From Prostheceraeus crozeri (lineage: Eukaryota; Platyhelminthes; Polycladida; Euryleptidae), in the NCBI GenBank assembly GCA_907163375.1, contig CAJQUW010013629.1, positions 1 to 64,000 of the forward strand: a stretch of DNA of 64,000 nt. The letters are read 5' to 3'. The number at the start of each line of letters is the position of its first letter. The first letter of the stretch is position 1. This document shows, one piece after another, positions 31,508-41,279 of the stretch. The position numbers and the translations under genes were made by a program. The notes under the pieces were generated by a model. The model made no database searches and was not told the origin of the DNA. It was given only the letters and a program-made list of their open reading frames with translations.

Positions 31508-31600
31508 GCCCCATTTTCCCTATGGAGGCCCTGCAGTACATGTTTGAATAGCAATGTACATTGTGCATCAGCTTCTACTTCAGCATTTTTTCACCTAAAT
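31508..31600 (-). repeat. Dispersed repeat, partner at 1606-1692
   Basis: Shares GCAGGGCCTCCATAGGGAAA on the minus strand with the copy at 1.6 kb. The Tc1 element begins immediately to its right. Confidence 0.7.
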
Positions 31601-31603
31601 ATA

Positions 31604-32971
31604 CTCATTGACAAAATTTTTGAAACATTTACTTCTTCAACTTCTTTCATTTTTGACTGGTATATATACATGCATGTATGATGCCTTGATAATTTAGTCA
31701 CAATCTCCACCAAGTCGCTAGCACAGAAAAACAACGCATGTAGCAGATTCAACTTTAATAGCGCGTGTGCCCCCTCTAGCTCCAATACATTCAGTAATCC
31801 GAGATGGCATGGATTCACAAAGTTTCTGAATGAAGGATGTTTCAAGGAGAAGCCACTGCTCTGTCAGTCTTTCAGAGAAAATCTTCAGGGACACTGGTGG
31901 AAGTGAATAGCGGTCTCTCACTCGCCGCCCAAGCTCGTCCCAGACTTGTTCAATGGGTGAGCGTGCAGGCCAGTCAAGGGTTTGAATGTTCAATCTCCTA
32001 ACAGTGGCAATGACAGCCGAGGAGCGATGTGGTCTTGCGTTGTCGTCTTGGAAGACGAGATCCTCCACTCCACCCTGACCACTGGGGCAACAACAGGAAG
32101 CACAATTTCATTGAGATACCTCTATCCAGTCAACGTGCCTTTGATGATGACTGCTGTCGTTCGTCCGCCATGCCAAATGCCACCCCACAGCATAGCACTT
32201 CCACCACCATATCTGTCGTGTTCTTTAATACAGCATAGGGCAAAGTGTTCACCTGGAAGACGATGCACTCTGACACAACCGTTATTGAAATCCAGAGTGA
32301 ATCTCGATTCATCGGTCCACAAGGCTTTCTGCCAGTGATGGTCATTCCATGAGCGATGCGCATCACACCAGGCAACTCTTCGTCTGCGGTGCTCAAAACT
32401 CAATGGAATTAGGACAGCTCGTCGTCGCGATTGAATTCCAGCTTCTCGCAATCTTCGGTAAGCCGTTCGAACGGTAAAGTCGATATTTGAGGCCAGCTTT
32501 GGGACTAACACATATCTATTCCTCTTTGCAGCTAAAACTAGACATTCGTCTTTCCTTCATGCAGACTTTCTTGGTCAACCAGATCCCTTCATCTTTTTAA
32601 CATCTCCTTCTGCTTTCCATGGACACCATCACCTCCAAACAACGACTCTCGATAGTTGCAGCTCTTCGGCAACACTCGCACAACTTCTACCACAACGAAT
32701 CATTCCAATAGCCATACCTCTGATAAACTGGTCGTGTGCCATTTTATTTTACAAAAGCTGGATTTCAGTTCACGTTTATGTTCAATTTGTAAAAGCAATT
32801 GTGACAGTTGTATCGATATCAAAATTTGAAATTTGACCACCATAGATCTTTCTCCATTCTCTAATGTGTTGAATGGTAATACATAGAAAGCGAGATATTG
32901 CATCATACCTGAGAAAAAATGAAACAAACTTCAATTCAAGTCAATGATAGTTTGTTTCATTAATTATGTCA

Positions 32972-32976
<5 letters not shown>
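31604..32976 (-). mobile_element. Tc1-type transposon, decayed
   Basis: TA dinucleotides flank imperfect inverted repeats: CTCATTGACAAAATTTTTGA at the left, and TTTATTGACATAATTAATGA read inwards from the right. Total length 1373 bp. The element encodes a broken transposase on its minus strand. The right TA opens a (TA)n run. Confidence 0.85.
31722..32742 (-). pseudogene. Tc1 transposase pseudogene
   Basis: Starts at MAHDQFIRGMAIGMIRCG, the usual N-terminal helix-turn-helix region. After a stop and frame change it continues with NIDFTVRTAYRRLREAGI. The catalytic core shows ALWTDESRFTLD (first Asp), then VFQDDNARPHRS (second Asp), then WPARSPIEQVWDELGRRVR (Glu), the DD34E set. The C-terminus reads MPSRITECIGARGG. 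At least two frame changes separate these blocks, so it is inactive. Full-length Tc1 transposases are about 340 residues, which fits. Confidence 0.9.

Positions 32977-33008
<32 letters not shown>
32977..33008. repeat. (TA)n microsatellite
   Basis: An uninterrupted TA run beginning in the target dinucleotide of the Tc1 copy, directly before the Penelope-like element. Confidence 0.95.
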
Positions 33009-33010
<2 letters not shown>

Positions 33011-33050
33011 CTTTTATATAATCTTAATATATAATTCTCTTTTTCGTAAC

Positions 33051-33913
33051 GATAATGAAGCAGAAAATTTTTTGAATTTTCTGAATTCCCTAGATGATGA
33101 TTTGAAATTTACGATGGAAAAAAGTGTCAACGATTCTTTGGTTTTTCTTGACACTAATATAACGTTGAAATCAGAGCAATTCAAAATTGACTTTCATTTG
33201 AAAACTACCAATACAGGAGTTTATATACATTTCCACGCATATGCCCCAAGCAGTATAAATTAGCTGCTATGAGATCCCTCTTTTAAAGGGCTCATCGTAT
33301 TTGCTCTGATCGTTCTTTGTACGATAATGCTGTAAAAAAGATAACTGAAATATTTAAACAAAACGGCTTCCCAGATCCTCTTATAAATGAAACAAAATCA
33401 AAAGTAGAACAGAAGATTTTTCAAAGCCAGCAATCGATTGTGAAAAATGATGATAAGAAAGCCATTTTATATTGGTCCGTTCCGTTCATTGCTGAAGGCA
33501 GTAAAGAGTTTAAAAACAGAATCAAAGACTTGAATCACTATTTATCGAACACTACCATCAAACCGGTTTTCAAAACCTCCAAAATGAGTGATTGTTTTCC
33601 TAACAAAGATAAGATTGCCAGCGGTCTGAAATCGAATGTTGTTTACAAATACTTTTGTGACCGTTGCAATATGCGGTACATCGGCGCTACAAAACGCCAT
33701 CTTGATACTCGCATCGCTGAGCATCTTAAAGGTTACCCTGTCTTGACAGAAATTTCTATGCATGAACACAGTCCTGAGAAAACGAACTTTAAAGTCATAG
33801 GTCGGTACAAGTTGCCCTTTATTCTGGAATCTATTTTAATCAAGCAAGATGTGAATGAAATGCCTGTCCAACGAACGGAACGGATCTCACCCTCTCTACC
33901 TCGGATTGTCTGA
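33051..33913 (+). pseudogene. Penelope-like reverse transcriptase end plus GIY-YIG endonuclease
   Basis: The first part reads FLNSLDDDLKFTMEKSVND and LVFLDTNITLKSEQFKIDF, the palm/thumb end of Penelope-type reverse transcriptases. A stop and frame change follow near 33260. The second part is open for 198 codons, 33317-33913. It has the linker KAILYWSVPFIAEGSKEF and the GIY-YIG core VVYKYFCDRCNMRYIGATKR (the GIY position appears as VYKYF, YIG intact), then the catalytic Arg in HLDTRIAEHL. A Cys pair in the loop (CDRCN) and later His fit the zinc-like insertion typical of this family. Little else is lost in the 3' half. Most of the reverse transcriptase is absent. Confidence 0.88.
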
Positions 33914-33993
33914 CTAGCAATTGTTAATTTTATTCAATTTCCATGCTTTAGTGATTTCATATATAAGGCGAATTTTACTTTATTTTAACGATT

Positions 33994-34038
33994 TGTCCGC
34001 TGATGATGGTGTAATGAACACTGAAACATGTCCGGTTG
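33994..34038 (+). ncRNA. Hammerhead-ribozyme-like motif 1
   Basis: CTGATGA at 34000-34006, a stem II of GGTGT/ACACT with a short loop, GAAAC at 34023-34027, a two-base loop, then GTC at 34030-34032 as the predicted cleavage triplet. Short stem I CCG/CGG. The very small stem III is the form reported for Penelope-like elements. Confidence 0.65.
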
Positions 34039-34071
34039 AGAAAAGTCAATGTACAGCAAAAAGAGTTGCAT

Positions 34072-34118
34072 GTTCCGTACTAGTTTCGATGTATATTTAC
34101 ATCATCTTCAGCGGTTAC
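34072..34118 (-). ncRNA. Hammerhead-ribozyme-like motif 2 (minus strand)
   Basis: Minus-strand CTGAAGA (34105-34111), stem II GATGTA/TACATC with a four-base loop, GAAAC (34083-34087) and GTA (34078-34080). Stem I CCG/CGG. Confidence 0.65.
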
Positions 34119-34523
34119 AAAAGAGTCACAGAATTGCGTACAAGTCATTTTTATACAACATTGGATAAAATCAGCTTTCTCTTCATTTACATTTGCAATA
34201 AAAGTCGTCACCAAATCGAAATTATGATAGCTAACAATTCTGATTCTAATCAAAAAATCTAAAAATTCTGATAAAAATTTTGATAGCTAACAATTCTAAT
34301 TCGGACTGCCTTGCGAATGAACGGAACGGATCGTTTCCACTATCACTTAGATTGTGACGTAGTGTGTTTATGACACCGGCTGACATGTGACAAGTGACGT
34401 ATGAAGTGACAAGTGACGTATTCGATTTGGTGACGACTTTTATTGCAAATGTAAATGAAGAGAAAGCTGATTTTATCCATTGTTGTATAAAAATGACTTG
34501 TACGCAATTCTGTGACTCTTTTG

Positions 34524-34570
34524 TAACCGCTGAAGATGATGTAAATATACATCGAAACTAGTACGGAACA
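34524..34570 (+). ncRNA. Hammerhead-ribozyme-like motif 3
   Basis: The same motif on the plus strand in the other arm: CTGAAGA 34530-34536, perfect six-pair stem II GATGTA/TACATC, GAAA 34554-34557, then GTA 34561-34563. All core bases of the hammerhead consensus are present. Confidence 0.7.
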
Positions 34571-34627
34571 TGCAACTCTTTTTGCTGTACATTGACAGGA
34601 TATGAAACGATTGGGCACTCTCTGTTG

Positions 34628-34628
<1 letters not shown>

Positions 34629-34664
<36 letters not shown>

Positions 34665-34691
34665 ATTAAGGATGAAAATTCAAAATGGCCT

Positions 34692-34731
<40 letters not shown>
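34629..34731. repeat. Two (TA)n microsatellites
   Basis: TA runs at about 34629-34662 and 34697-34731 with a 35-bp unique centre. Confidence 0.95.
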
Positions 34732-34734
<3 letters not shown>

Positions 34735-35015
34735 GTTGAAAATTTCTTCGGACACTCCAAACAACTTTTATTCAATGCAACGTTTCGCTATGTAGCTGAA
34801 TCATGCACGAATGACTGAATTAGACGACACAGCAGCACAGACATCAAGCTCTTGACAATAATCATTCAAATCAATACTGCACATTCTATAGATATGGTGT
34901 AAAATAAAGATAAAAGTTGTTACTAACAACAAAACTTCAAAAGTAGCAAATAGAGGAAGAAATACATGAGGCAGTTCAAGAATTTAATATCTGAGACATT
35001 GCTTCTTTATAGGAT
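34732..35015. other. Unassigned stretch, possible second Penelope-type tail
   Basis: On the minus strand near 34775-34800 the phrase AGCTACATAGCGAAACGTTGC has the GAAAC box and a stem II hairpin like Penelope hammerheads. The CTGANGA box before it is not intact. Otherwise unremarkable. Confidence 0.35.
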
Positions 35016-35235
35016 GTTCTTGTTTAAAACGTTTTATTATCTGAGTTTGTCTAGAACGTCGGCGGCCATGATGCGCGCGCCTAAGTTAAATAACTAGCCA
35101 CCTAATCTCGATTGTCTAAAGATGTCGGACTTGATGCGAACTTGGTGTTAACATGAATAAAGAAGAATTACATTGTGGTGACTTGTGTTTTTCCTTTGGA
35201 GTCAGATTGAACAATAATAACAAAAATTAATTACA
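35016..35235 (+). repeat. 5' LTR, truncated
   Basis: Matches the last 220 bases of the 3' LTR. The sequence before it is unrelated, so the left part of the element's LTR and its left target site are gone. Confidence 0.9.
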
Positions 35236-35279
35236 ATTGATGAGCCCGACGATCACCCAACCCTTGATGTTCAGCCCAA

Positions 35280-35900
35280 ACAATATTGCAAGTCACATTC
35301 CCGTCGCATCGAATCATAATGACTACAACACCAACGGCATCTGTGCGTTCAGCCCCAGTGACAGTGAAGGCACCTAAATTTGACAAGGACAATGCTCAGG
35401 CATGGTTTGCCATTCTTGATGCCCAGTTTATATTATGTGGAATTCTACCATGCATTGTCTTCGCTGCTTCCTGATCTTGTTGGTAAATTAGACACTGCCG
35501 TACTCAATGGTTCCAGTTATTCTGATCTCAAATCCGCAATTATACAAGAAACTCAAAAATCGAAGCCTGAATTATTCAATCACCTCCTTGATTAGCGTCC
35601 CTGTGAGTAAGCCTAGTTTGTATGTGAAACACATGCGTCGTACTGCCGAATCCTTGAAACTCGTCGACTATGAAGATCTCCTAAAACATCGTTTGATTTC
35701 TTCGCAATCTCCCGAAATTGCTGCCGTTCTCATGTCGCAGTCCAATCATTTGAGTGCTTCTCAGCTTGGTGACCTCGCAGATCAAATGCTGACACTAAGT
35801 GTTCGTCCGACTCCGGTTAACAGTGTTCAAACCCGAGTAAGTACGAATTATCACGAACTTGGTAGACCTAAATCACCCTTTGCTGCAAAGCATTTTTGAC
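35280..35900 (+). pseudogene. gag: Gypsy gag region (fossil)
   Basis: Starts with APVTVKAPKFDKDNAQAWF and later has ESLKLVDYEDLLKHRLISS and LGDLADQML, the capsid-like gag pattern of animal CsRn1-type gypsy elements, in which W-F near the start and L.DLAD.ML near the end are typical. No clear Cys-His box is visible in the remnant. Confidence 0.75.
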
Positions 35901-36119
35901 TAACGCCTTTCCGACATGATCAACGTCAAGTTATCTGCAGAGAACACATCTTCTACGGACCCAAAGCCAAATCATGCAAGCCTTGGTGTAAATGGCCGAG
36001 TTCTAAGCCTACTGTTGAACATTCCGTATCTACGCATCCTAGCCGTGCTCCTAGCCGATTCCACCAGAACATTTAAACTGAATTCCGCCTCAGTAAACGC
36101 AGCACTACCTCAGAGCGGA

Positions 36120-39050
36120 AGCTAAGCTCCACTCCTATACCATACTGACATTGTATTCCTGCGCCCTTTTCCACGCAAGCAATTATCTTTACTTGTGGAC
36201 AGTGGTTCTGCTGTGAGTATATTTTACCTCAATCATTCGCGCCATTTGCTTCTATTCAGTGCACCCTTCCCTTGAAGGCTGCCAATCATAGTAGCATCGC
36301 CGTGTATGGTATTTCACTAATGAGACGAGCATTTCAATGGAACTTTATTGTTGCCGATGTCGAAGAACCAATTTTAGGCAATGACTTTATCTATGATCAC
36401 GCTTTCCTTATTGATCCACGAAATAGACGCCTTGTCGATCCGAATGGATTATCATGCAAATTATCTCCTGTTCCTGATGCAGATCTGGCTGTGTTGTCCT
36501 CTTCAATTCATATTCTAATTCAACAAGACAGTGCACTTAATGATCTTCTCAACGAATCGAATTTTCATGTGATTTTGGACCTATTGATTATAATCACATA
36601 CCTAGCCATGGTGTTGCTCATCGCATCCAAACAACTGGACACCCTGTATACTGTCGACCACGTCCTCTTCCTCCAGCTAAACTTGCAGCTGCTAAACAAG
36701 TGTTCGATACTTTGCAATCACAAGGTTTAATCCGACAATCCTCAAGTGCCTGGTCTAGCCCATTACATATGGTACCGAAGAATTCTCCCGATTTGTGGCG
36801 ACCAGTTGGTGATTGCCGTGATCTTAACAAATCTACTGTCCCCGACAGATACCCTGTGCCTCATTTAGAGCAGTTGCTCTCTTCTCTTTATGGTGCATGT
36901 ATTTTTACAAAACTTGATTTAGTGAAAGCATTTTATCAAATTCCTATGTCTGATGATGATATTTGTAAAACCGCTCTAACGGTCCCTTGGGGTCTATATG
37001 AATTTTTACGTATGCCAAATGGACTACGTAATGCCGCATAGACTTTTCAACGTTTGATGGATCGATTATTTGGTCATTTGAAATATGTTAAATGCTATAT
37101 TGATGACATTTTAATCGCATCTAACAGTATGAGTGAACATGTTTTGCATGTTAAGGAAGTTTTATCCATTTTGCGTACAAATAATCTTCGTGTGAGTTTT
37201 GATAAATGTTCGTTTGCTCAGTCTGAATTGCAATTTTTAGGTCACACATTGTCAGCTGATGGTCTACGTATTCATTCCCTCTGATAAGATAAATGACATT
37301 TTGCAGTTAGACACCCCTGTTTCTTATAGCTACCCATTTGCGTCGTATGTTAGGCCTATTCAATTTTTATCGCAGATTTGTACATAACTTCTCAACAATA
37401 GTGCTACCCCTCCAATGCCTGTTAACTGAAACTCAACCTAAAGGTCGAGGTAAGTCTTCTCCATGGAATTGGAGCAATGAACATCAACAAGCATTCGATT
37501 CAATCAAGAAAGCACTTGCCGATTCACTTGCCTTAACCTATCCAGATCCTAATTCTCATGCATTCACTGTAACAACCGACGCCTCTATGACTGCAATAGG
37601 AAGTGCATTACATCAGACAATAGAAGACGAATCCAGAGACCTATCGCATTTTTCCGCTAAATTGACAGCTACAGAACAGAGATACTCCACTTTCGATCGC
37701 GAATTGCTAGCTATATACCGATCAATACAACATTTCCAAAAGTACATTGAAGGACAAAATGTAACGATATTTACCGATCACAAACCGATAGTTTCTGCTT
37801 TCAAGTCAAAACAGTCTCTGAAGAATTCTTGCCCTCGGCGTGACAGACATTTTGCTTATATTCTCGAATCATGTGATGACGTTATTCATGTTGCCGGATC
37901 AGACAATGTAGTTGCCGATACCTTATCCCGCCCAGTCTCAGCAATTTCAGTCACCCCTACTGACCTACCTGCGATCGCCGAAGCTCAACAGAATGATTCC
38001 CATCTCTCAAGTCTACGTGAAAAGCATCCGCATCGATTCAAAGCCTACCCTACCGGTAGTCAACAGATCTATTGTGATGTTAGTAGTCCATACCCAAGAC
38101 CCTATATCAGCAATGAAAGCCAACAAACTGAAATAATCCGAGAATTTCATGAACTGTGCCATCCTAGCTGGAAAAGGACCTCCTCGCTTATCAAGTCTAG
38201 ATATTGCTGGCCTGAAATGGATAGAACCATAAAAGAATTTTGCAAGCATTGTGAAACATGCCAGAGAAACAAAGTTACTACTCATATCCGATCTCCTCCA
38301 ACAAAATTCTGCCCTTAGCTCGATTCGAATCAGTTCATATAGACTTAGTCGGCCCGCTACCCTCCAGTGGTCCACACAGTTTCCGATATTTGCTGACAAT
38401 GATTGATCGAGAAACAAAGTGGTTGGAAGCTGCTCTTCTAGTTGGCATCACTGCCGAAACGATAGCAACAGCCTTCTTAGAAACATGGATTAGTCGTTTT
38501 GGTGTACCTTTGCATGTCATTACCGACAGAGGATCCCAATTTGAATCTGAATTATTCCAACGACTCAGTAACAAGATTGGATTTGTACGATTGAGAACAA
38601 CGGCATATCATCCTCAAGCAAACGGATACATTGAAAGAAGACATAGAATGATAAAGCAAGCTCTACGTGGAACTTCAACTAATTGGACAAGTTATCTGCC
38701 CTCGATTCTCATGGCTTTACGATTACTGCCATCAAACAACGGAATATCTCCCTTCTATGCGGTAACTGGCACTCAAGCTATGACACCTATTCCTCAAGAA
38801 CCCTTGCCTGTAGATGATCAGTTTCTACACAAAATCAAAAAGCACATTGAAAAAGAATTACAAAACAGTTCTGATAGATCCCACCTTATATTACCGCCTT
38901 CTGTGGAAACTCCTACTCAATTAGTCAACGCCACTCATGTTTGGCTTCGTGTGGATAGAGTCAGGAAAACCATTAGAAGCGCCTTATCAAGGTCCATATT
39001 TTCTCAAGAAGATAACCGGAAAAACAGCTCATATTGTGATGAACGGAAAT
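36120..39050 (+). pseudogene. pol: Gypsy pol region: protease, RT, RNase H, integrase (fossil)
   Basis: The aspartic protease site LLVDSGSAVS lies near 36190. Reverse transcriptase runs from about 36.65 kb (SSSAWSSPLHMVPK, DCRDLNK) with catalytic YIDDILIAS near 37.1 kb. The RNase H region contains TTDASMTAIGSALHQ, YSTFDRELLAIY and FTDHKPIV. A GPY-type integrase follows, with a zinc-binding HELCHPSWKRT..C..C, then the core HIDLVGPLP, ITDRGSQFES and a glutamate in HPQANGYIERRHR. Order and motifs are those of Ty3/gypsy. A proline/serine-rich end follows to about 39.34 kb. Confidence 0.92.
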
Positions 39051-39367
39051 GAACAAACTGTATCTATTGACCGACTCGAACGTGCTACAATCCGACCTAA
39101 AGCAGAACTCAACTGTGACTCTTCAAACCGAACTGTGAACTCTCAAACCAAAACTCATGATTCTCAACCCCCTGAAATCTCCGAATCTCAACCTGATGTC
39201 ATAAACCCACTACCTTCTCAAACTAAAGACAGCATTCTTAACCCGAATTCCAACAGTCCTTTTTCTGATCTCCCGCAGACTACTCGTTCAGGTCGCAAAG
39301 TCCGCTTTTCTGGTGATCCTCAACTCTATTATTTTACACCGTAGCTACGCTTTAAAAAGGGGAGCTG

Positions 39368-39809
39368 TGTAAGATATTCAACTTTAACTGTATTTTACGA
39401 TAAGTGTATTACTGTGAATCTAACAAACTTTTTATCTCTATCTCTTGATAATAGTGCTACTTAGGTGTTAGCTACTTCTTTCTGTTATTAAGTATCATCT
39501 TTGATATGTATAATTATAATAGTAGTTAAACTATCATCACCTCATCGTTAAAACTATTCATGTCATAGTCATCTTTCTCAGCGTGCCCATGTGTTCTTAT
39601 TTAAAACGTTTTATTATCTGAGTTTGTCTAGAACGTCGGCGGCCATGCTGCGCGCGCCTTAGTTAAATAACTAACCACCTAATTTTGATTGTCTAAAGAT
39701 GTCGGACGTGATGCGAACTTGGTGTTAACATGAATAAAGAAGAATTACATTGTGGTGACTTGTGTTTTTCCTTTGGAGTCAGGTTGAACAATAATAACAA
39801 TTAACTACA
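39368..39809 (+). repeat. 3' LTR, complete
   Basis: 442 bp, from TGTAAGATATTC to ACTACA, followed by GATCTCCCTCTCTA. A polyadenylation signal AATAAA lies near 39734 within it. Same family as the solo LTR at 15-461. Confidence 0.92.
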
Positions 39810-40195
39810 GATCTCCCTCTCTATTTCCACTATGATTCATAATTCGTGTTACTCTTTCATTGATAGGGTATCTTCTGATCCGTGCCACCCTCTCCGAGAA
39901 TGCTTCCTTCCGATGACTCGTTTCCTACGTAATGCTTGTTCTGTCCGCCCACCTCCTGCTAGAACAGTTCGTTTTAAGTCTTCTTTCGTTGGTTGCTGTA
40001 CCTAAATTTCATGTTCAATACACACTCATGTCGAGGCTTGCCCTTTACTATGCTTGCAAATTCAACATTTGAAACTTTCTCTGAAGTGTTCAGGCAATTG
40101 TGATTACTTTATCATTTTTGTGTGGTCTGTCAATGTGAGTCTACCAGCTTTTGCCATGTGGACCGAATAAAGTTGATTGCTATTATTATTATATA
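39810..40195 (+). pseudogene. LINE ORF2 C-terminus and 3' end, joined to the gypsy LTR
   Basis: The frame continues from the LTR junction (SLSISTMIHNS) and reads RVSSDPCHPLRECFLPMTRF then NACSVRPPPARTVRFKSSF and a stop at about 40003. It aligns with the neighbour's SLDPSHPLRDLFLIRPVR..SCSVLCPPLARTVRFSRSF. A 3' untranslated end with AATAAAG and a (ATT)n tail follows near 40190. Confidence 0.85.
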
Positions 40196-40215
40196 TTTTT
40201 ACTATACGACCGTAG

Positions 40216-41275
40216 ATATTGTACTTTTTCAACCGGTGTCAGAAGGAAAGAAAGATATTTGTTTATTTCAAGAAAAGGAAATCAAAAAAAAATAATTACA
40301 AATCAATTACAATGTTGACAGCAAAGAAATGTTGGTTGAGAGCACTAGCAGATGGTGAAGTGCAGATTGTCAGTTATCACGTTGACCTCGGAATCCGGAA
40401 TTCTGTCATACAATATGCTGATGATATTCTATTACTCCATTTTCTCAGAAATTCTGGTGATGATGATTTGCAGCTAGAGTGTGACAACATTATCAACTGG
40501 GCTAATTCTATTTCTCTGGAAATAAACTTTTCAAAATGTTTGTTACGGATATCATAACTAAATCGTCTTTGGTAACAAACCCAGTGCGTCTCGGTGACAC
40601 GATTGTTAGGAAAGTCAATTCTTTTTCTTACCTTGGTGTTATTTTTTCTGATGACCTGAAGTGGACTTTGCACTTTCAACACATTGTGAGGAAGGCTTCA
40701 CAGCGCATTTTTATTATTCGCAATCTGCGTCGTGCAGGCTGTTCTGCAGCATTACTGATGAAATGTTACAAGGCTTTTATACGTTCCATCATGACGTATG
40801 CCTATGCATGCTTCTGCAATGCACCCCAGTACTTGTTGAATGACCTATTGCGTATTGAACGTCGCGTATATCGCATTATTGGACTGTCCCATTCTGTGAA
40901 CTCTTCGCTTATTCAATCTGCGAACTGTACCTGTGAGAAATTGTTTGACACTATAAGTTTAGATCCATCCCATCCCCTCAGAGATTTGTTTTTGATCCGC
41001 CCAGTGAGAGAGATGTCTTCACGCAGTTGCTCGGTCTTGTGTCCACCTCTCGCTAGAACAGTACGCTTCAGCAGATCTTTTATCAGATTTTGTAAATAAG
41101 CTTTCTTGTCCTTCCTTTTTATGTACCTCATTAACCATTGACTTCTCATTCTGTGTATTAATGTATATTGACATCGATGTTACTGTTACTGTTCTATTGT
41201 AAGTGTCCACCGAATCATTGTAGTGGAACAATAAACGATTACTTACTTACTTACTTACTTACTTACTACCAGGAA
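40216..41275 (+). pseudogene. LINE 3' half with (TTAC)n tail
   Basis: A 5'-truncated LINE of the same family. The first frame has the catalytic box IQYADDILLLHFLRNSGDD and SLEINFSKC. One frame change later comes NSFSYLGVIFSDDLKW, KCYKAFIRSIMTYAYACF and RRVYRIIGLSHSVNSS, ending CPPLARTVRFSRSFIRFCK and a stop at 41099. The 3' end finishes AACAATAAACGA then six or more TTAC units. It is the best preserved of the three family members here, with about one frame change in the visible part. Confidence 0.88.
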
Positions 41276-41279
41276 TCAG

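Larger units (their letters stand above)
34045..34596. repeat. Pair of 176-bp inverted repeats
   Basis: Arms 34045-34220 and 34421-34596 are nearly identical in opposite orientation, with a 200-bp centre that includes two TGACAAGTGACGTA repeats. Each arm holds one hammerhead-like motif. This looks like the joined, inverted terminal repeats seen in Penelope-like insertions. Confidence 0.88.
33030..34620 (+). mobile_element. Penelope-like element, 5'-truncated, with GIY-YIG domain
   Basis: Contains only the end of the reverse transcriptase and the endonuclease domain, followed by a non-coding tail with hammerhead-like motifs and a pair of 176-bp inverted repeats. (TA)n tracts border it. Penelope-like elements are known for a fused GIY-YIG endonuclease and for hammerhead motifs in their terminal repeats. 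Confidence 0.85.
35016..39809 (+). mobile_element. Ty3/gypsy LTR retrotransposon, broken fossil
   Basis: A partial 5' LTR (35016-35235, lacking about the first half), an internal region with gag and pol, and a complete 3' LTR (39368-39809, TGTAAGATATTC to TTAACTACA). Over about 205 shared bases the two LTRs differ at about eight positions by eye, so it is of moderate age. Domains in order protease, reverse transcriptase, RNase H, integrase place it in Ty3/gypsy; the gag type suggests the CsRn1-like branch. It has about half a dozen breaks. The 3' LTR adjoins the interrupted frame of a LINE. Confidence 0.9.

Noticed and set aside
32700-32927. 75-codon minus-strand frame at the right end of the Tc1 copy
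   Set aside because: It spans the transposase start in another frame and the terminal region, so it is not a gene.
34775-34802. A fourth hammerhead on the minus strand (AGCTACATAGCGAAACG)
   Set aside because: Stem II and GAAAC are there but the CTGANGA box is not intact.
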